In this document: positions 1 to 8,637 of the stretch, one piece after another
Position numbering within the stretch: the first letter of the stretch is position 1
Layout: every line of letters starts with the position of its first letter
Source of the DNA: Streptomyces spirodelae
Lineage (GTDB): Bacteria > Actinomycetota > Actinomycetes > Streptomycetales > Streptomycetaceae
Assembly (NCBI RefSeq): GCF_017676385.1
Contig: NZ_JAFFZN010000003.1
Coordinates: forward strand, 248,001-312,000
DNA length: 64,000 nucleotides
Direction of reading: 5' to 3'
Made by a program: the position numbers and the translations under genes
The notes under the pieces: generated by a model
The model's input: the letters and a program-made list of their open reading frames with translations, nothing else
What the model was told of the DNA's origin: nothing
Databases searched by the model: none

Positions 1-489
1 GTTGGTGATGAAGGACTTGGTGCCGTTGATCACCCATTCGTCGTTCTTCTCGTCCAGCACCGCTGTGGTGCGGGTGCCGCCCGCGTCCGAGCCGCACTCC
101 GGCTCGGTCAGCCCGAAGGCGCCCAGCATCTCGCCCGCACACAGCCGCGGCAGCCACTCGCGCTTCTGCTCCTCGGTGCCGAACAGGTAGAGCGGCATCG
201 CCCCCAGCGACACCCCCGCCTCCAGCGTGATGGCCACGGAGGAGTCGACCCGGGCCAGCTCCTCCAGGGCGAGGCAGAGCGCGAGGTAGTCGCCGCCCAT
301 GCCGCCGTACTCCTCGGGGAACGGCAGGCCGAACAGGCCCATGGAGCCCATCTGCCGGACGATCTCGTACGGGAACTCGTGCTGCTCGTAGAAGTCGCCG
401 ATCTTGGGCGCCACCACATCGTGGGCGAATTCCTCGACGGTGCGGCGCAGCTCCTCGTGCTCGGGGCTCAGTCGGTGGTCGAGTGCCAT
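1..489 (-). CDS. acdH: Acyl-CoA dehydrogenase, C-terminal part outside window
   Basis: Only the N-terminal 163 residues are visible; the gene runs leftward off the window edge. The protein begins MALDHRLSPEHEELRRTV and carries the family's N-terminal helical domain, PEEYGGMGG, GAFGLTEPECGSD (flavin/substrate-binding strand) and the start of the middle beta domain (WVINGTKSFITN). These flavoenzymes oxidise acyl-CoA to trans-2-enoyl-CoA and pass electrons to ETF. It starts 2 bp after the HMG-CoA lyase stop codon, so it is the last gene of the leucine-type operon, and isovaleryl-CoA or another branched acyl-CoA is the likely substrate. The catalytic Glu region lies outside the window and cannot be checked. 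The symbol follows the S. coelicolor gene in the same gene order, from memory. Confidence 0.9.
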   Translation of the reverse strand, partial: MALDHRLSPEHEELRRTVEEFAHDVVAPKIGDFYEQHEFPYEIVRQMGSMGLFGLPFPEEYGGMGGDYLALCLALEELARVDSSVAITLEAGVSLGAMPLYLFGTEEQKREWLPRLCAGEMLGAFGLTEPECGSDAGGTRTTAVLDEKNDEWVINGTKSFITN

Positions 490-491
490 GG

Positions 492-1580
492 TCACTGCTC
501 CTGGGAAGAGGTGGGGGCGGCCGTGCCGGCGAGGGCGCGGACCGTACGGGACGGGCTGGGTCGGCCCAGCCGTTCGGCCATCCAGCGGCTGGTGGCGGTG
601 AGCTGGGCCAGATCGACGCCGGTCTCGATGCCGAGCCCGTTCAGCATCCAGACCAGGTCTTCGGTGGCGAGGTTTCCGGTGGCGCTCTTGGCATACGGGC
701 AGCCGCCCAGCCCGCCCGCCGAGGCGTCCACCGTGGCCACGCCGTTCTGCAGCGCCGCCAGGGTGTTGGAGAGGGCCTGGCCGTAGGTGTCGTGGAAGTG
801 CACGGCGAGCACGGGACCGGCGGCCGGCGGGCCGGAGCCGGGAGCGCCGGACTCCCCGGCGGCCGAGCCGGGCAGCCCTGCCGTACGGAGGGCCGCGAGC
901 AGCGCGTGGACATGGCCGGGGGTGGCGACGCCGATGGTGTCGCCCAGGCTCAGCTCGTCGCAGCCCATTCCGGCCAGCGCCCGGCACACCCTGACCACCT
1001 GTTCGAGGGGCACGGCACCCTCCCAGGGGTCGCCGAAGCACATCGACAGATAGCCGCGCACCCGAAGGCCCTCCCGCTTGGCGTGGGCCACCACGGGTTC
1101 GAACATCTCCAGGGCCTCGTCCACCGTGCGGTTGAGGTTGGCCTTGGCGAACGACTCGGTGGCGCTGGCGAACACCGCCACCTCCCGCGCCCCCAGCGCC
1201 AGCGCCCGCTCCAGACCGCGCGCGTTGGGCACCAGCACCGGCAGCCGCACGCCCCCCAGTGCGGGTCCGCCGAGGCGCGGATACAGCTCCTCGGCGTCGG
1301 CCAGCTGGGGCACCCACTTGGGGTGGACGAAGCTGGTGGCCTCCACGGTGGTCAGGCCCGCGGCCGCCAGCCGCTCGATGAACTCCGCCTTGACCTCGAC
1401 CGGGACGGTCGTCGGCTCGTTCTGCAAACCGTCGCGCGGGCCCACCTCGTGAATCCGCACCCGGCCGGGCAGTCCCTCGTGGCCCTCCAGGGGGAAGACC
1501 ATGGGCAGCTGTGCCGGTGAGCCGCCGGCCCTGTCCGCCGGTGAGCCGCCCGGTGTCGTGGGGGTTGCCGCGTCAGTCAT
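492..1580 (-). CDS. hmgL: Hydroxymethylglutaryl-CoA lyase
   Basis: HMG-CoA lyase cleaves 3-hydroxy-3-methylglutaryl-CoA to acetyl-CoA and acetoacetate, the last step of leucine breakdown. Of 362 residues, the first ~45 are a Pro/Gly-rich extension; the TIM barrel then opens with VRIHEVGPRDGLQNE, the family's N-terminal signature with metal-ligand Asp and catalytic Arg. SFVHPKWVPQLAD, the GCDELSLGDTIGVATPGHV segment and VHFHDTYGQAL (metal His residues) follow, with the Cys-loop GGLGGCPYAKSATGNLATED near the C-terminus. The ATG at 1580 overlaps the carboxylase stop as ATGA, indicating translational coupling; the frame stays open further upstream but only inside the carboxylase gene. Confidence is high from the motifs and from its place between carboxylase and dehydrogenase genes. 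Confidence 0.95.
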   Translation of the reverse strand: MTDAATPTTPGGSPADRAGGSPAQLPMVFPLEGHEGLPGRVRIHEVGPRDGLQNEPTTVPVEVKAEFIERLAAAGLTTVEATSFVHPKWVPQLADAEELYPRLGGPALGGVRLPVLVPNARGLERALALGAREVAVFASATESFAKANLNRTVDEALEMFEPVVAHAKREGLRVRGYLSMCFGDPWEGAVPLEQVVRVCRALAGMGCDELSLGDTIGVATPGHVHALLAALRTAGLPGSAAGESGAPGSGPPAAGPVLAVHFHDTYGQALSNTLAALQNGVATVDASAGGLGGCPYAKSATGNLATEDLVWMLNGLGIETGVDLAQLTATSRWMAERLGRPSPSRTVRALAGTAAPTSSQEQ

Positions 1581-3799
1581 CCCGCGCCTCCTTCGCCGTC
1601 CGCCTTCTCGGCGTCCTCGAACGGGTCCACCACCGCGAGCACCTGGTCCATCGCCACGGTGCTGCCCGCCGTCACCTCCAGCTCGGCCACCCGGCCGGCG
1701 TGCGGGGCCGTGATGACGTGCTCCATCTTCATGGCCTCCACCACCAGCAGGCTCTGACCGGCTGCGACCTCGTCGCCCACGGCCGCCTTGACCACCGTGA
1801 CCGTGCCGGGCATGGGCGCCGTCAGCGCATCGGCCCCGTGGGCACCGCCCGCCCGCCGGAGGGCTTCCGCCACCGGGTCGTGACCGCGCACCTGCCAGAC
1901 CTCGCCGTCCCTGCCCAGCCACACCCCGGGGGTGTCGCCGTCCATTGCCAGGGCGCGGGTGAAGGTGCGGCTCATCCCGTCCCAGTCGAGCCGTACCGTC
2001 GGGCCGTCCGCTGTCCCGCCGGGTGCCAGCCGGGCCCGCACCGGGGCGGCGCCGTCAACGCTGACCTCCATCTCCCCTGCGGCCGGGGGGCCTTCGGGGC
2101 GCCTGCCGTCCGGCGCGGCCGGGCGGACCCGCACCGCGACCGGCTCGTGGCCCGGAACCCGCAGATGATGCACCGTCCAGGCCCGCTGTCCGCCGAGCCG
2201 CCACCCGGAGGGCACGGAGAACGGACTTACCCAGGCGGCGGCCCCGGCCGCTCGACCGGCCCCGGCCGGCTGACCGGTGGCGGCTTCCGGGGTGACACCC
2301 GGCACCGCGGCGGCGCCCGGTCCCGTACCGGCGCCCGGTCCCGTGCCGACGTCCGGGGCGAGTGCCGCCTGCCGCAGCAGAGCCGCCGCTCCGTACACCT
2401 CGTCGGGCACGCCCTCGGGCAGCAGCCCGGCAGCGGCGCGGTCCACCAGACCGGTGTCCAGGTCTCCGGAGGCCACCTCGGGGTGGGCGAGGAGGGCGCG
2501 CAGGAACGCCGTGTTGGTGTCCACTCCCAACACCGTCGTACGCGCCAGCGCGGCCCGCAGCCCGCGCAGCGCGGCGGCCCGGTCCGGCCCCCATGCGATG
2601 ACCTTGGCGAGCATCGGGTCGTACGTCGTGCCCACCTCCGTGCCCTCACTCAAGCCGGAGTCGGTGCGCACGCCTTCGCCCTGCGGCTCTTGGAGCAGCA
2701 GCACCCGACCTGCCGAGGGCAGGAAGTCGACATGGCCGTCCTCGGCACCCGGCGAGACGCGGGCGGTCTCCGCGCAGATCCGGGCCTCCACCGCATGGCC
2801 GTCCAGCGCGATGTCCCCCTGCGCGAAGGGCAGCGGCTCCCCGGCAGCGACGCGCAGCTGCCACTCCACCAGGTCGAGCCCGGTGATCAGTTCGGTGACC
2901 GGGTGCTCCACCTGGAGCCGGGTGTTCATCTCCATGAAGTAGTATGACCCGGAGCCGTCGCCCGGCACGATGAACTCCACCGTGCCCGCGCCCCGGTAGC
3001 CGCACGAGCGTGCCGCGTTCACCGCCGCCTGCCCCATCGCCTGGCGCGTGGTCTCGTCCAGCAGCGGGCTGGGTGCCTCCTCGATGATCTTCTGGTGCCG
3101 ACGCTGGAGCGAGCACTCGCGCTCTCCCAGGTGGAGGACGTTGCCGTGGCCGTCCGCCAGCACCTGGATCTCGATGTGCCGCGGCCGGTCGATCCACCGT
3201 TCCACCAGCAGTCCGTCGTCACCGAAGGCGCCCCTGGCCTCGCGGCGCGCCGCGGCGATCTCGTCCGGCAGCGCCGCCTCGTCGCGCACCAGCCGCATGC
3301 CCTTGCCGCCGCCGCCCGCGGACGGCTTGAGCAGCACCGGAAGGCCGGTGTCCCGGGCGGCGACGGCCAGTTCGGCGTCGGTCAGTCCGCTGCCCGAGGA
3401 GCCCGGCACCACCGGAACGTCCGCCTCGCGCACCGTCTCCTTGGCGCGGATCTTGTCGCCCATCAGCTCGATGGCGTCGGCGGGCGGCCCGATGAAGGCG
3501 AGCCCGGCCGCCTCGCAGCGCCGCGCGAACTCGGCGTTCTCCGCGAGGAATCCGTACCCGGGGTGTACGGCCTGGGCGCCGCTGCGGTCCGCGGCCTCCA
3601 GCAGCCGGTCCACGCTCAGATAGCTGTGCACGGCCGCCGCCGGGCCGATCCGGACCGCGGTGTCTGCCTCCCGTACATGGCGCGCCTCGGCGTCCGCGTC
3701 GCTGTGCACCGCGACGGACCGGATTCCGAGCCTGCGCAGCGTACGGATCACCCGCACCGCGATCTCGCCCCGGTTGGCCACCAGCACCGTGTCGAACAT
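1577..3799 (-). CDS. accA1: Biotin-dependent acyl-CoA carboxylase, biotin carboxylase/carrier subunit (methylcrotonyl-CoA type)
   Basis: The 740-residue alpha subunit biotinylates itself and carboxylates the biotin with ATP and bicarbonate. The N-terminal biotin carboxylase domain (~1-455) starts MFDTVLVANRGEIAVRVIRT and contains HPGYGFLAEN, the ATP-grasp loop AGGGGKGMR and MNTRLQVEHPVTE. A linker of ~170 residues rich in Ala/Gly/Pro follows. The C-terminal carrier domain has VVEAMKMEHV, with the biotinyl Lys at residue 691. The start at 3799 gives the canonical N-terminus; the frame continues upstream without family similarity. Together with the carboxyltransferase gene upstream and HMG-CoA lyase downstream this indicates 3-methylcrotonyl-CoA carboxylase, although propionyl/acetyl-CoA use cannot be excluded from sequence alone. 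Confidence 0.93.
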   Translation of the reverse strand: MFDTVLVANRGEIAVRVIRTLRRLGIRSVAVHSDADAEARHVREADTAVRIGPAAAVHSYLSVDRLLEAADRSGAQAVHPGYGFLAENAEFARRCEAAGLAFIGPPADAIELMGDKIRAKETVREADVPVVPGSSGSGLTDAELAVAARDTGLPVLLKPSAGGGGKGMRLVRDEAALPDEIAAARREARGAFGDDGLLVERWIDRPRHIEIQVLADGHGNVLHLGERECSLQRRHQKIIEEAPSPLLDETTRQAMGQAAVNAARSCGYRGAGTVEFIVPGDGSGSYYFMEMNTRLQVEHPVTELITGLDLVEWQLRVAAGEPLPFAQGDIALDGHAVEARICAETARVSPGAEDGHVDFLPSAGRVLLLQEPQGEGVRTDSGLSEGTEVGTTYDPMLAKVIAWGPDRAAALRGLRAALARTTVLGVDTNTAFLRALLAHPEVASGDLDTGLVDRAAAGLLPEGVPDEVYGAAALLRQAALAPDVGTGPGAGTGPGAAAVPGVTPEAATGQPAGAGRAAGAAAWVSPFSVPSGWRLGGQRAWTVHHLRVPGHEPVAVRVRPAAPDGRRPEGPPAAGEMEVSVDGAAPVRARLAPGGTADGPTVRLDWDGMSRTFTRALAMDGDTPGVWLGRDGEVWQVRGHDPVAEALRRAGGAHGADALTAPMPGTVTVVKAAVGDEVAAGQSLLVVEAMKMEHVITAPHAGRVAELEVTAGSTVAMDQVLAVVDPFEDAEKADGEGGAG

Positions 3800-3876
3800 C
3801 GGTCCTCTCCTCGCCCTTGCGACCCCGTCGCTCCCGGCTTCCCTGCCGTCGGTCGGCTGTGCCACGTCCTGCCCCC

Positions 3877-5553
3877 TCACATCCGGAAGACGCCGAAGCG
3901 GGGCGCCTCCGGATCGCGGTGCGGCAGCGGCGCGTTGGCACAGGCGGTCAGCGCCAGCCCCAGCACCTGCCGGGTCTCCAGCGGGTCGATCACGCCGTCG
4001 TCCCACAGCCGGGCGGTGGCGTAGTAGGCGTTGCCCTGGGTTTCGTACTGCGCGCGGACGGGGGCGCGGAACTCCTCTTCCTGCTCGGCGCTCCACTCCT
4101 CACCGCGCGCCGCCAGCTGGTCCCGCTTCACGGTGGCGAGCACCGAGGCGGCCTGCTCGCCGCCCATCACGGAAATCTTGGCGTTCGGCCACATCCACAG
4201 GAAGCGCGGGCTGTAGGCCCGGCCGCACATCGAGTAGTTGCCGGCGCCGTAGGAGCCTCCGACCACCACCGTCAGCTTCGGAACCCGGGCGCAGGCCACG
4301 GCGGTGACCATCTTGGCGCCGTGCTTGGCGATGCCGCCCGCCTCGTAGTCCTTGCCGACCATGAAGCCCGAGATGTTCTGCAGGAAGAGCAGCGGGATGC
4401 CGCGCTGGTCGCACAGCTCGATGAAGTGGGCGCCCTTCTGGGCGGATTCGGAGAAGAGGATGCCGTTGTTGGCCACCACGCCGACGGGGTGGCCGTGGAT
4501 ATGGGCGAAGCCCGTGACGAGCGTGGTGCCGTACTCCGGCTTGAACTCCTGGAAGCGGGAGCCGTCCACCAGGCGGCCGATGACCTCGTGCACGTCGTAG
4601 GGCGTGCGGGAGTCGACGGGCACCACGTCGTAGAGGCCGGCCGGGTCCAGGGCGGGCTCCTCCGCTGGGCGTACGGCCCAGGGGAGGGCCGAGGCGGCGG
4701 GAGGCGCGGGCAGGGTGGCGACGATATGGCGGACGATGCGCAGCGCGTGTGCGTCGTCCTCGGCCAGGTGGTCGGTGACACCCGAGATCCGGGAGTGTGT
4801 CTCGCCGCCGCCGAGCTCCTCGGCGGTGACCACCTCACCGGTGGCCGCCTTCACCAGGGGTGGGCCGCCCAGGAAGATGGTGCCCTGCTCGCGCACGATC
4901 ACCGCTTCGTCGCTCATCGCCGGGACATAGGCGCCGCCGGCGGTGCAGGAGCCGAGGACGGCGGCGATCTGCGGGACTCCGGCGGCGGACATCCGGGCCT
5001 GGTTGTAGAAGATCCGGCCGAAGTGCTCGCGGTCGGGGAAGACCTCGTCCTGCATAGGCAGGAAGGCGCCGCCCGAGTCGACCAGATAGAGGCACGGCAG
5101 CCGGTTCTCCAGAGCCACTTCCTGAGCCCGCAGGTGCTTCTTGACCGTCATGGGGTAGTAGGTGCCGCCCTTGACGGTGGCGTCGTTGGCGACGATGACC
5201 ACCTCGCGTCCGGCCACGCGTCCGATGCCCGCGATCACCCCCGCCGCCGGTGCCGCATCGCCGTACATCCCGTCGGCCGCCAGCGGGGCGAGCTCCAGGA
5301 AGGGCGAGCCGGGATCGAGCAGGGCGTCCACCCGCTCGCGGGGCAGCAGCTTGCCGCGCGCCGTGTGCCGCTCGCGGGCTCGGGCACCGCCGCCCAGCCG
5401 GGCCCGCGCCAGCTTCTCTCGGAGCTGTCCGGCAAGCTCGCGGTGGGCCCTGCGGTTCTCCGCCGCGGCCTCCGAGCCCGGGTCGAGGGCGCTTCCCAGG
5501 CGTGGCGCCGCGGGCCCGTGCCCGCTCACGTCCCGCACTGCTCGCTCATTCAT
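3877..5553 (-). CDS. accD1: Acyl-CoA carboxylase, carboxyltransferase (beta) subunit
   Basis: The 558-residue beta subunit moves the carboxyl group from biotin to the acyl-CoA. It has two crotonase-like halves: the N-half with [32 protein letters not shown] and the oxyanion region [16 protein letters not shown], and the C-half with [16 protein letters not shown] [16 protein letters not shown] and [16 protein letters not shown]. The KGGTYYP and DSGGAFLP segments are typical of methylcrotonyl-CoA carboxylase beta chains. It is the first gene of the leftward operon; its upstream gap of ~120 bp carries two operator-like palindromes shared with the divergent TetR gene. The 77-bp gap to the alpha-subunit gene holds nothing coding. 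Confidence 0.94.
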   Translation of the reverse strand: MNERAVRDVSGHGPAAPRLGSALDPGSEAAAENRRAHRELAGQLREKLARARLGGGARARERHTARGKLLPRERVDALLDPGSPFLELAPLAADGMYGDAAPAAGVIAGIGRVAGREVVIVANDATVKGGTYYPMTVKKHLRAQEVALENRLPCLYLVDSGGAFLPMQDEVFPDREHFGRIFYNQARMSAAGVPQIAAVLGSCTAGGAYVPAMSDEAVIVREQGTIFLGGPPLVKAATGEVVTAEELGGGETHSRISGVTDHLAEDDAHALRIVRHIVATLPAPPAASALPWAVRPAEEPALDPAGLYDVVPVDSRTPYDVHEVIGRLVDGSRFQEFKPEYGTTLVTGFAHIHGHPVGVVANNGILFSESAQKGAHFIELCDQRGIPLLFLQNISGFMVGKDYEAGGIAKHGAKMVTAVACARVPKLTVVVGGSYGAGNYSMCGRAYSPRFLWMWPNAKISVMGGEQAASVLATVKRDQLAARGEEWSAEQEEEFRAPVRAQYETQGNAYYATARLWDDGVIDPLETRQVLGLALTACANAPLPHRDPEAPRFGVFRM

Positions 5554-5618
5554 CCGGCCGGCCCCCTTGCTCGCACGTCACCACCACGACAGCCGCACCC
5601 GCCACCGCACATCCGGCG

Positions 5619-5634
5619 GTTAGCCATCGTTAAC
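5619..5634. promoter_or_regulatory. Operator-like palindrome O1 (TetR/carboxylase divergent gap)
   Basis: GTTAGCCATCGTTAAC, read on the minus strand as GTTAACGATGGCTAAC, fits GTTAACG-N4-CTAAC exactly. An independent copy lies 29 bp away (5648-5663). It sits between the carboxylase operon (leftward) and the TetR gene (rightward). Inference: it is a binding site of the adjacent TetR protein; no binding data are available. Confidence 0.7.
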
Positions 5635-5647
5635 TCACTGCATCCAG

Positions 5648-5663
5648 GTTAACGCTCACTAAC
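5648..5663. promoter_or_regulatory. Operator-like palindrome O2 overlapping the TetR -35 box
   Basis: GTTAACGCTCACTAAC, same GTTAACG-N4-CTAAC pattern as 5619-5634 in opposite orientation. It covers the probable -35 hexamer of the TetR promoter (5649-5654), so a bound repressor would block transcription of its own gene. Confidence 0.7.
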
Positions 5664-5678
5664 GCGGCTGTCTAGAAT
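5649..5678 (+). promoter_or_regulatory. Promoter of the TetR gene (leaderless)
   Basis: TTAACG at 5649-5654, an 18-bp spacer and TAGAAT at 5673-5678. The -10 box ends 7 nt before the ATG at 5686, which places the transcription start at or next to that ATG, so the mRNA is probably leaderless. The -35 box lies inside palindrome O2. Confidence 0.65.
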
Positions 5679-5685
5679 GGTCGGC

Positions 5686-6390
5686 ATGAGCACGAAGACG
5701 GCAGGCACGGCCGCACCCGGCCGACGGGAGCAGATCCTGCGGGAGGCCGCGCGGCTCTTCGCCGAGCGCGGTTTCCACGGGGTGGGCGTCGACGAGATAG
5801 GAGCCGCCGTCGGTATCAGCGGCCCCGGCCTCTACCGCCATTTCGCGGGCAAGGACGCGATGCTGGCCGAGCTGCTGGTGGGGATCAGCCGGCGGCTCTA
5901 CGAGGGTGGCCGGCGCAGGTCCGAGGAGTCGGCGGCGGCGGGCCTGGCGCCTCAGGCGGCGCTGGATGCGCTGATCGAGGGGCATATCGACTTCGCGCTG
6001 GACGACCGGGAGCTGATCACCCTCCACGACCGCGAGCTGGACCGGCTGCGGGAGGCCGACCGCAAGCAGGTCCGCAAGCTCCAGCGGCAGTACGTGGAGC
6101 TGTGGGTCGCCGCTGTCCGCGCGGTGTATCCCGGCCTGACCGAGCTGGAGGCCAGGGTCTCGGTGCACACCGTCTTCGGGCTACTGAACTCGACGCCGCA
6201 CCTGAGCGGCCCCTCGGCGCTGCCCGACCGGGAGACGACGGCCGCGCTGCTGCACCGGCTGGCCCGCGGTGCCTTCTCGGCCGCGGCTCCGCGCGAGCGC
6301 GCGGGGCAGGCGGGGGAGGGAGAGGCGCGGCCCGCCGCCGAGCGCGCCGAGTACACCGCGCCCGCGGAGCGCACCGAGTCCGGCGAGTAG
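5686..6390 (+). CDS. TetR-family transcriptional regulator
   Basis: A 234-residue protein with an N-terminal TetR helix-turn-helix (about residues 14-60): RREQILREAARLFAERGFHGVGVDEIGAAVGISGPGLYRHFAGKDAML. The remainder is the all-helical ligand domain, with an Ala/Glu-rich tail. I chose the ATG at 5686 over the ATG at 5677 because a TAGAAT box (5673-5678) overlaps the latter and sits 7 nt before the former. It is divergent from the acyl-CoA carboxylase operon and flanked downstream by acyl-CoA dehydrogenase and thioesterase genes, so it probably represses the leucine/acyl-CoA genes and responds to an acyl-CoA intermediate. That role is inference from context and from the paired GTTAACG-N4-CTAAC sites upstream. 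Confidence 0.88.
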   Translation: MSTKTAGTAAPGRREQILREAARLFAERGFHGVGVDEIGAAVGISGPGLYRHFAGKDAMLAELLVGISRRLYEGGRRRSEESAAAGLAPQAALDALIEGHIDFALDDRELITLHDRELDRLREADRKQVRKLQRQYVELWVAAVRAVYPGLTELEARVSVHTVFGLLNSTPHLSGPSALPDRETTAALLHRLARGAFSAAAPRERAGQAGEGEARPAAERAEYTAPAERTESGE

Positions 6391-6449
6391 CCGGAGTCCT
6401 GCCCGCCCCCGGGGTCGCCCTGGACAGCGGAGGTGACCGCTCGGTAGCT

Positions 6450-6480
6450 TTGACTCCATTAGGCTGAGCAAGCGCTTAGC
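6450..6480 (+). promoter_or_regulatory. Promoter and AAGCGCTT palindrome before acyl-CoA dehydrogenase
   Basis: TTGACT at 6450-6455 is a good -35 hexamer; the -10 region around 6473-6479 is weak. The sequence AGCAAGCGCTTAGC (6467-6480) is centred on a perfect AAGCGCTT palindrome and resembles sites of TetR regulators of acyl-CoA catabolism. It does not match the GTTAACG-type sites at 5619-5663, so a second regulator may act here. Inference only. Confidence 0.4.
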
Positions 6481-6508
6481 CACGGCTCAGGCGACGAGGA
6501 GGCGTGCT

Positions 6509-7666
6509 GTGCGCCGCACGGTGTTCAACGAGGACCACGAAGCGTTCCGCCGGACGATCCGCGACTTCATCGCGGATCAGGTCGTACCCCACTACCCGCA
6601 GTGGGCCGAGCAGGGCCATGTGCCCAAGGAGTTCTACAAGAAGCTCGGCGAACTGGGCGTCTTCGGCATCGAGGTCCCCGAGGAGTACGGCGGCGCCGGC
6701 GAGACCAGCTTCAAGTACAACGCCGTGATCACCGAGGAGTGCGCCCGCGCGGGCGTCAGCTTCGGCGGTTCCAGCGTGCACACCGCGCTGTGCCTCCCGT
6801 ACCTGCTCAAGTACGCCGACGAGGAGCAGAAGAAGCGCTGGCTGCCCGCCTTCGTCTCCGGCGAGATGATGACCGCCATCGCCATGACCGAGCCCGGCAC
6901 CGGCTCCGACCTGGCCGGCATGAAGACCACGGCCAAGCTGTCCGAGGACGGTACGCACTACATCCTCAACGGCGCCAAGACCTTCATCACCGGCGGCGTC
7001 CAGGCCGACCGCGTCCTGGTCTGCGCCCGTACAGCCCCGCCCACCCCGGAGGACCGGCGCGGGGGCATCTCCATCCTCGTCGTGGACGCCAGGAGCGAGG
7101 GCTACGCGGTCGGCCGCAAGCTGGAGAAGCTCGGACTGCGCAGCTCCGACACCGCCGAGCTGTCCTTCACCGACGTCAAGGTGCCCGTCGAGGACCTGCT
7201 GGGCGAGGAGGGCAAGGCGTTCTCCTATCTCACCCACAACCTGCCGCAGGAGCGGCTGGGCATCGCCATCGGCGCCTACGCGCAGTCCGCGGCGGCCGTC
7301 CGCTTCGCGCACGATTACGTCAAGGAGCGGACGGTCTTCGGCAAGGAGGTGGCCTCATTCCAGAACACCAAGTTCCAGCTGGCCGACTGCCAGTCCGACG
7401 TGGACGCGATGCAGGCCGTCGTCGACCGTGCCCTGGAGGCGCTGGACGCCGGCGAGCTGACGCCCGCCGACGCCGCCTCGGTCAAGCTGTTCACCACCGA
7501 GACCGCGGCCCGGGTCATCGACAAGTGCCTCCAGCTGCACGGCGGTTACGGCTACATGCTGGAGTACCCGATCGCCAACCTGTACGCCGACACCCGCGTC
7601 TCGCGCATCTACGGCGGCACCAGCGAAGTCATGCGCTCCATCATCGCCAAGTCCATGGGGTTGTGA
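6509..7666 (+). CDS. Acyl-CoA dehydrogenase (isovaleryl/long-chain type)
   Basis: A complete 385-residue flavoprotein dehydrogenase. It shows EVPEEYGGAGE, AIAMTEPGTGSDLAGMKT, YILNGAKTFITGG, TVFGKEVASFQNTKFQLADC and the C-terminal LQLHGGYGYMLEYPIANLYADTRVSRIYGGTSEVM. The position that is Glu in short/medium-chain enzymes (IYEGT) is Gly here (IYGGT), whereas NLPQERLG places a Glu at residue 248, the position used as catalytic base in isovaleryl-CoA and long-chain dehydrogenases. GTG at 6509 is preceded by GAGGAGG at 6496-6502. It follows the TetR gene and is 44 bp before tesB. Acyl-CoA oxidation is secure; the exact substrate is not. Confidence 0.93.
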   Translation: MRRTVFNEDHEAFRRTIRDFIADQVVPHYPQWAEQGHVPKEFYKKLGELGVFGIEVPEEYGGAGETSFKYNAVITEECARAGVSFGGSSVHTALCLPYLLKYADEEQKKRWLPAFVSGEMMTAIAMTEPGTGSDLAGMKTTAKLSEDGTHYILNGAKTFITGGVQADRVLVCARTAPPTPEDRRGGISILVVDARSEGYAVGRKLEKLGLRSSDTAELSFTDVKVPVEDLLGEEGKAFSYLTHNLPQERLGIAIGAYAQSAAAVRFAHDYVKERTVFGKEVASFQNTKFQLADCQSDVDAMQAVVDRALEALDAGELTPADAASVKLFTTETAARVIDKCLQLHGGYGYMLEYPIANLYADTRVSRIYGGTSEVMRSIIAKSMGL

Positions 7667-7710
7667 ACGGCGTACGGCCGTCTCGGGTCCACTCGGCAGA
7701 ATCACAGAAC

Positions 7711-8637
7711 ATGAGCCAAGAACTGACGTCCCTGCTCGAACTGCTCGATCTGGAGCGGATCGAGCAGGACATCTTCCGCGGCAGCAGCCGTGCCGCCATC
7801 GTCCCCCGGGTCTTCGGCGGCCAGGTGGCCGCGCAGGCACTCGTCGCCGCCTGCCGCACCGTCCCCGCCGGGCGGCTGCCGCACTCCCTGCACGCGTACT
7901 TCCTGCGCTCGGGAGACCCCGGCGCGCCCATCGTCTACACGGTGGACCGGATACGCGACGGGCGGTCCTTCACCACCCGCCGGGTGGTGGCCGTACAGCA
8001 CGGGCAGCCCATCTTCCATCTGTCCGCCTCGTTCCAGGTCCACGAGGAGGGGATGGAGCACCAGGAGCCGATGCCCCACGCACCCGATCCGGAGACGCTG
8101 CCGGCCGCGGAGGAGATCGTTCCGCGCTACCGGGAGCTGTTCGCCGACCCCCAGGTGCCCGAGCGGCTCCTGAGGGCGCGGGCCGCGGTCGATCTGCGGT
8201 ACGTCGAGGAGCCTCCCTTCGGCAGGGTCGGCAGGCCCGGTGAGCCGCGCTCCCAGGTGTGGTTCCGCACCAACGGGAAGCTGGACGGTGAGCTGGACGA
8301 CCCGATGCTGCACATCTGTCTGGCGACCTATGTCTCGGACATGACGCTGCTGGACTCGGTGCTGCTCGCGCACGGCAGGGGCGGCTGGGCGGTCGGCGAC
8401 GTGGTCGGGGCCAGCCTGGACCACGCCATGTGGTTCCACCGCCCCTTCCGCGCGGACGAGTGGCTGCTCTACGACCAGGAGTCCCCGACGGCCCAGGGCG
8501 GCAGGGGGCTGGGCAAGGGGCGGATCTTCACCCGGGACGGACGGCTGGTGGTCTCCGTCATCCAGGAGGGCGTTGTCCGGGTTCCGCGTCAGGAGGGCGG
8601 CTCTCAGCCCGCCAGCCCGGCGGCGGCCAGCAGGTAG
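7711..8637 (+). CDS. tesB: Acyl-CoA thioesterase II
   Basis: A double hot-dog thioesterase of 308 residues (TesB is ~290) that hydrolyses acyl-CoA to free acid and CoA. It opens LLELLDLERIEQDIFRG, continues with VFGGQVAAQALVAA and LHAYFLRSGDP in the first hot dog, and has LATYVSDMTLLDSVL with the catalytic Asp and LDHAMWFHRPFRADEWLLYD in the second. The ATG at 7711 was chosen because similarity begins there; the frame is open much further upstream, inside the dehydrogenase gene. The 3' end overlaps the convergent phosphatase-like gene by 34 bp. Probably co-transcribed with the dehydrogenase, and may relieve acyl-CoA build-up during branched-chain or fatty acid breakdown. Confidence 0.93.
   Translation: MSQELTSLLELLDLERIEQDIFRGSSRAAIVPRVFGGQVAAQALVAACRTVPAGRLPHSLHAYFLRSGDPGAPIVYTVDRIRDGRSFTTRRVVAVQHGQPIFHLSASFQVHEEGMEHQEPMPHAPDPETLPAAEEIVPRYRELFADPQVPERLLRARAAVDLRYVEEPPFGRVGRPGEPRSQVWFRTNGKLDGELDDPMLHICLATYVSDMTLLDSVLLAHGRGGWAVGDVVGASLDHAMWFHRPFRADEWLLYDQESPTAQGGRGLGKGRIFTRDGRLVVSVIQEGVVRVPRQEGGSQPASPAAASR

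Noticed and set aside
1581..1922. N-terminal extension of HMG-CoA lyase into the carboxylase gene
   Set aside because: The extra residues are Arg/Gly-rich without family similarity, and ATGA overlap at 1577-1580 marks the natural start.
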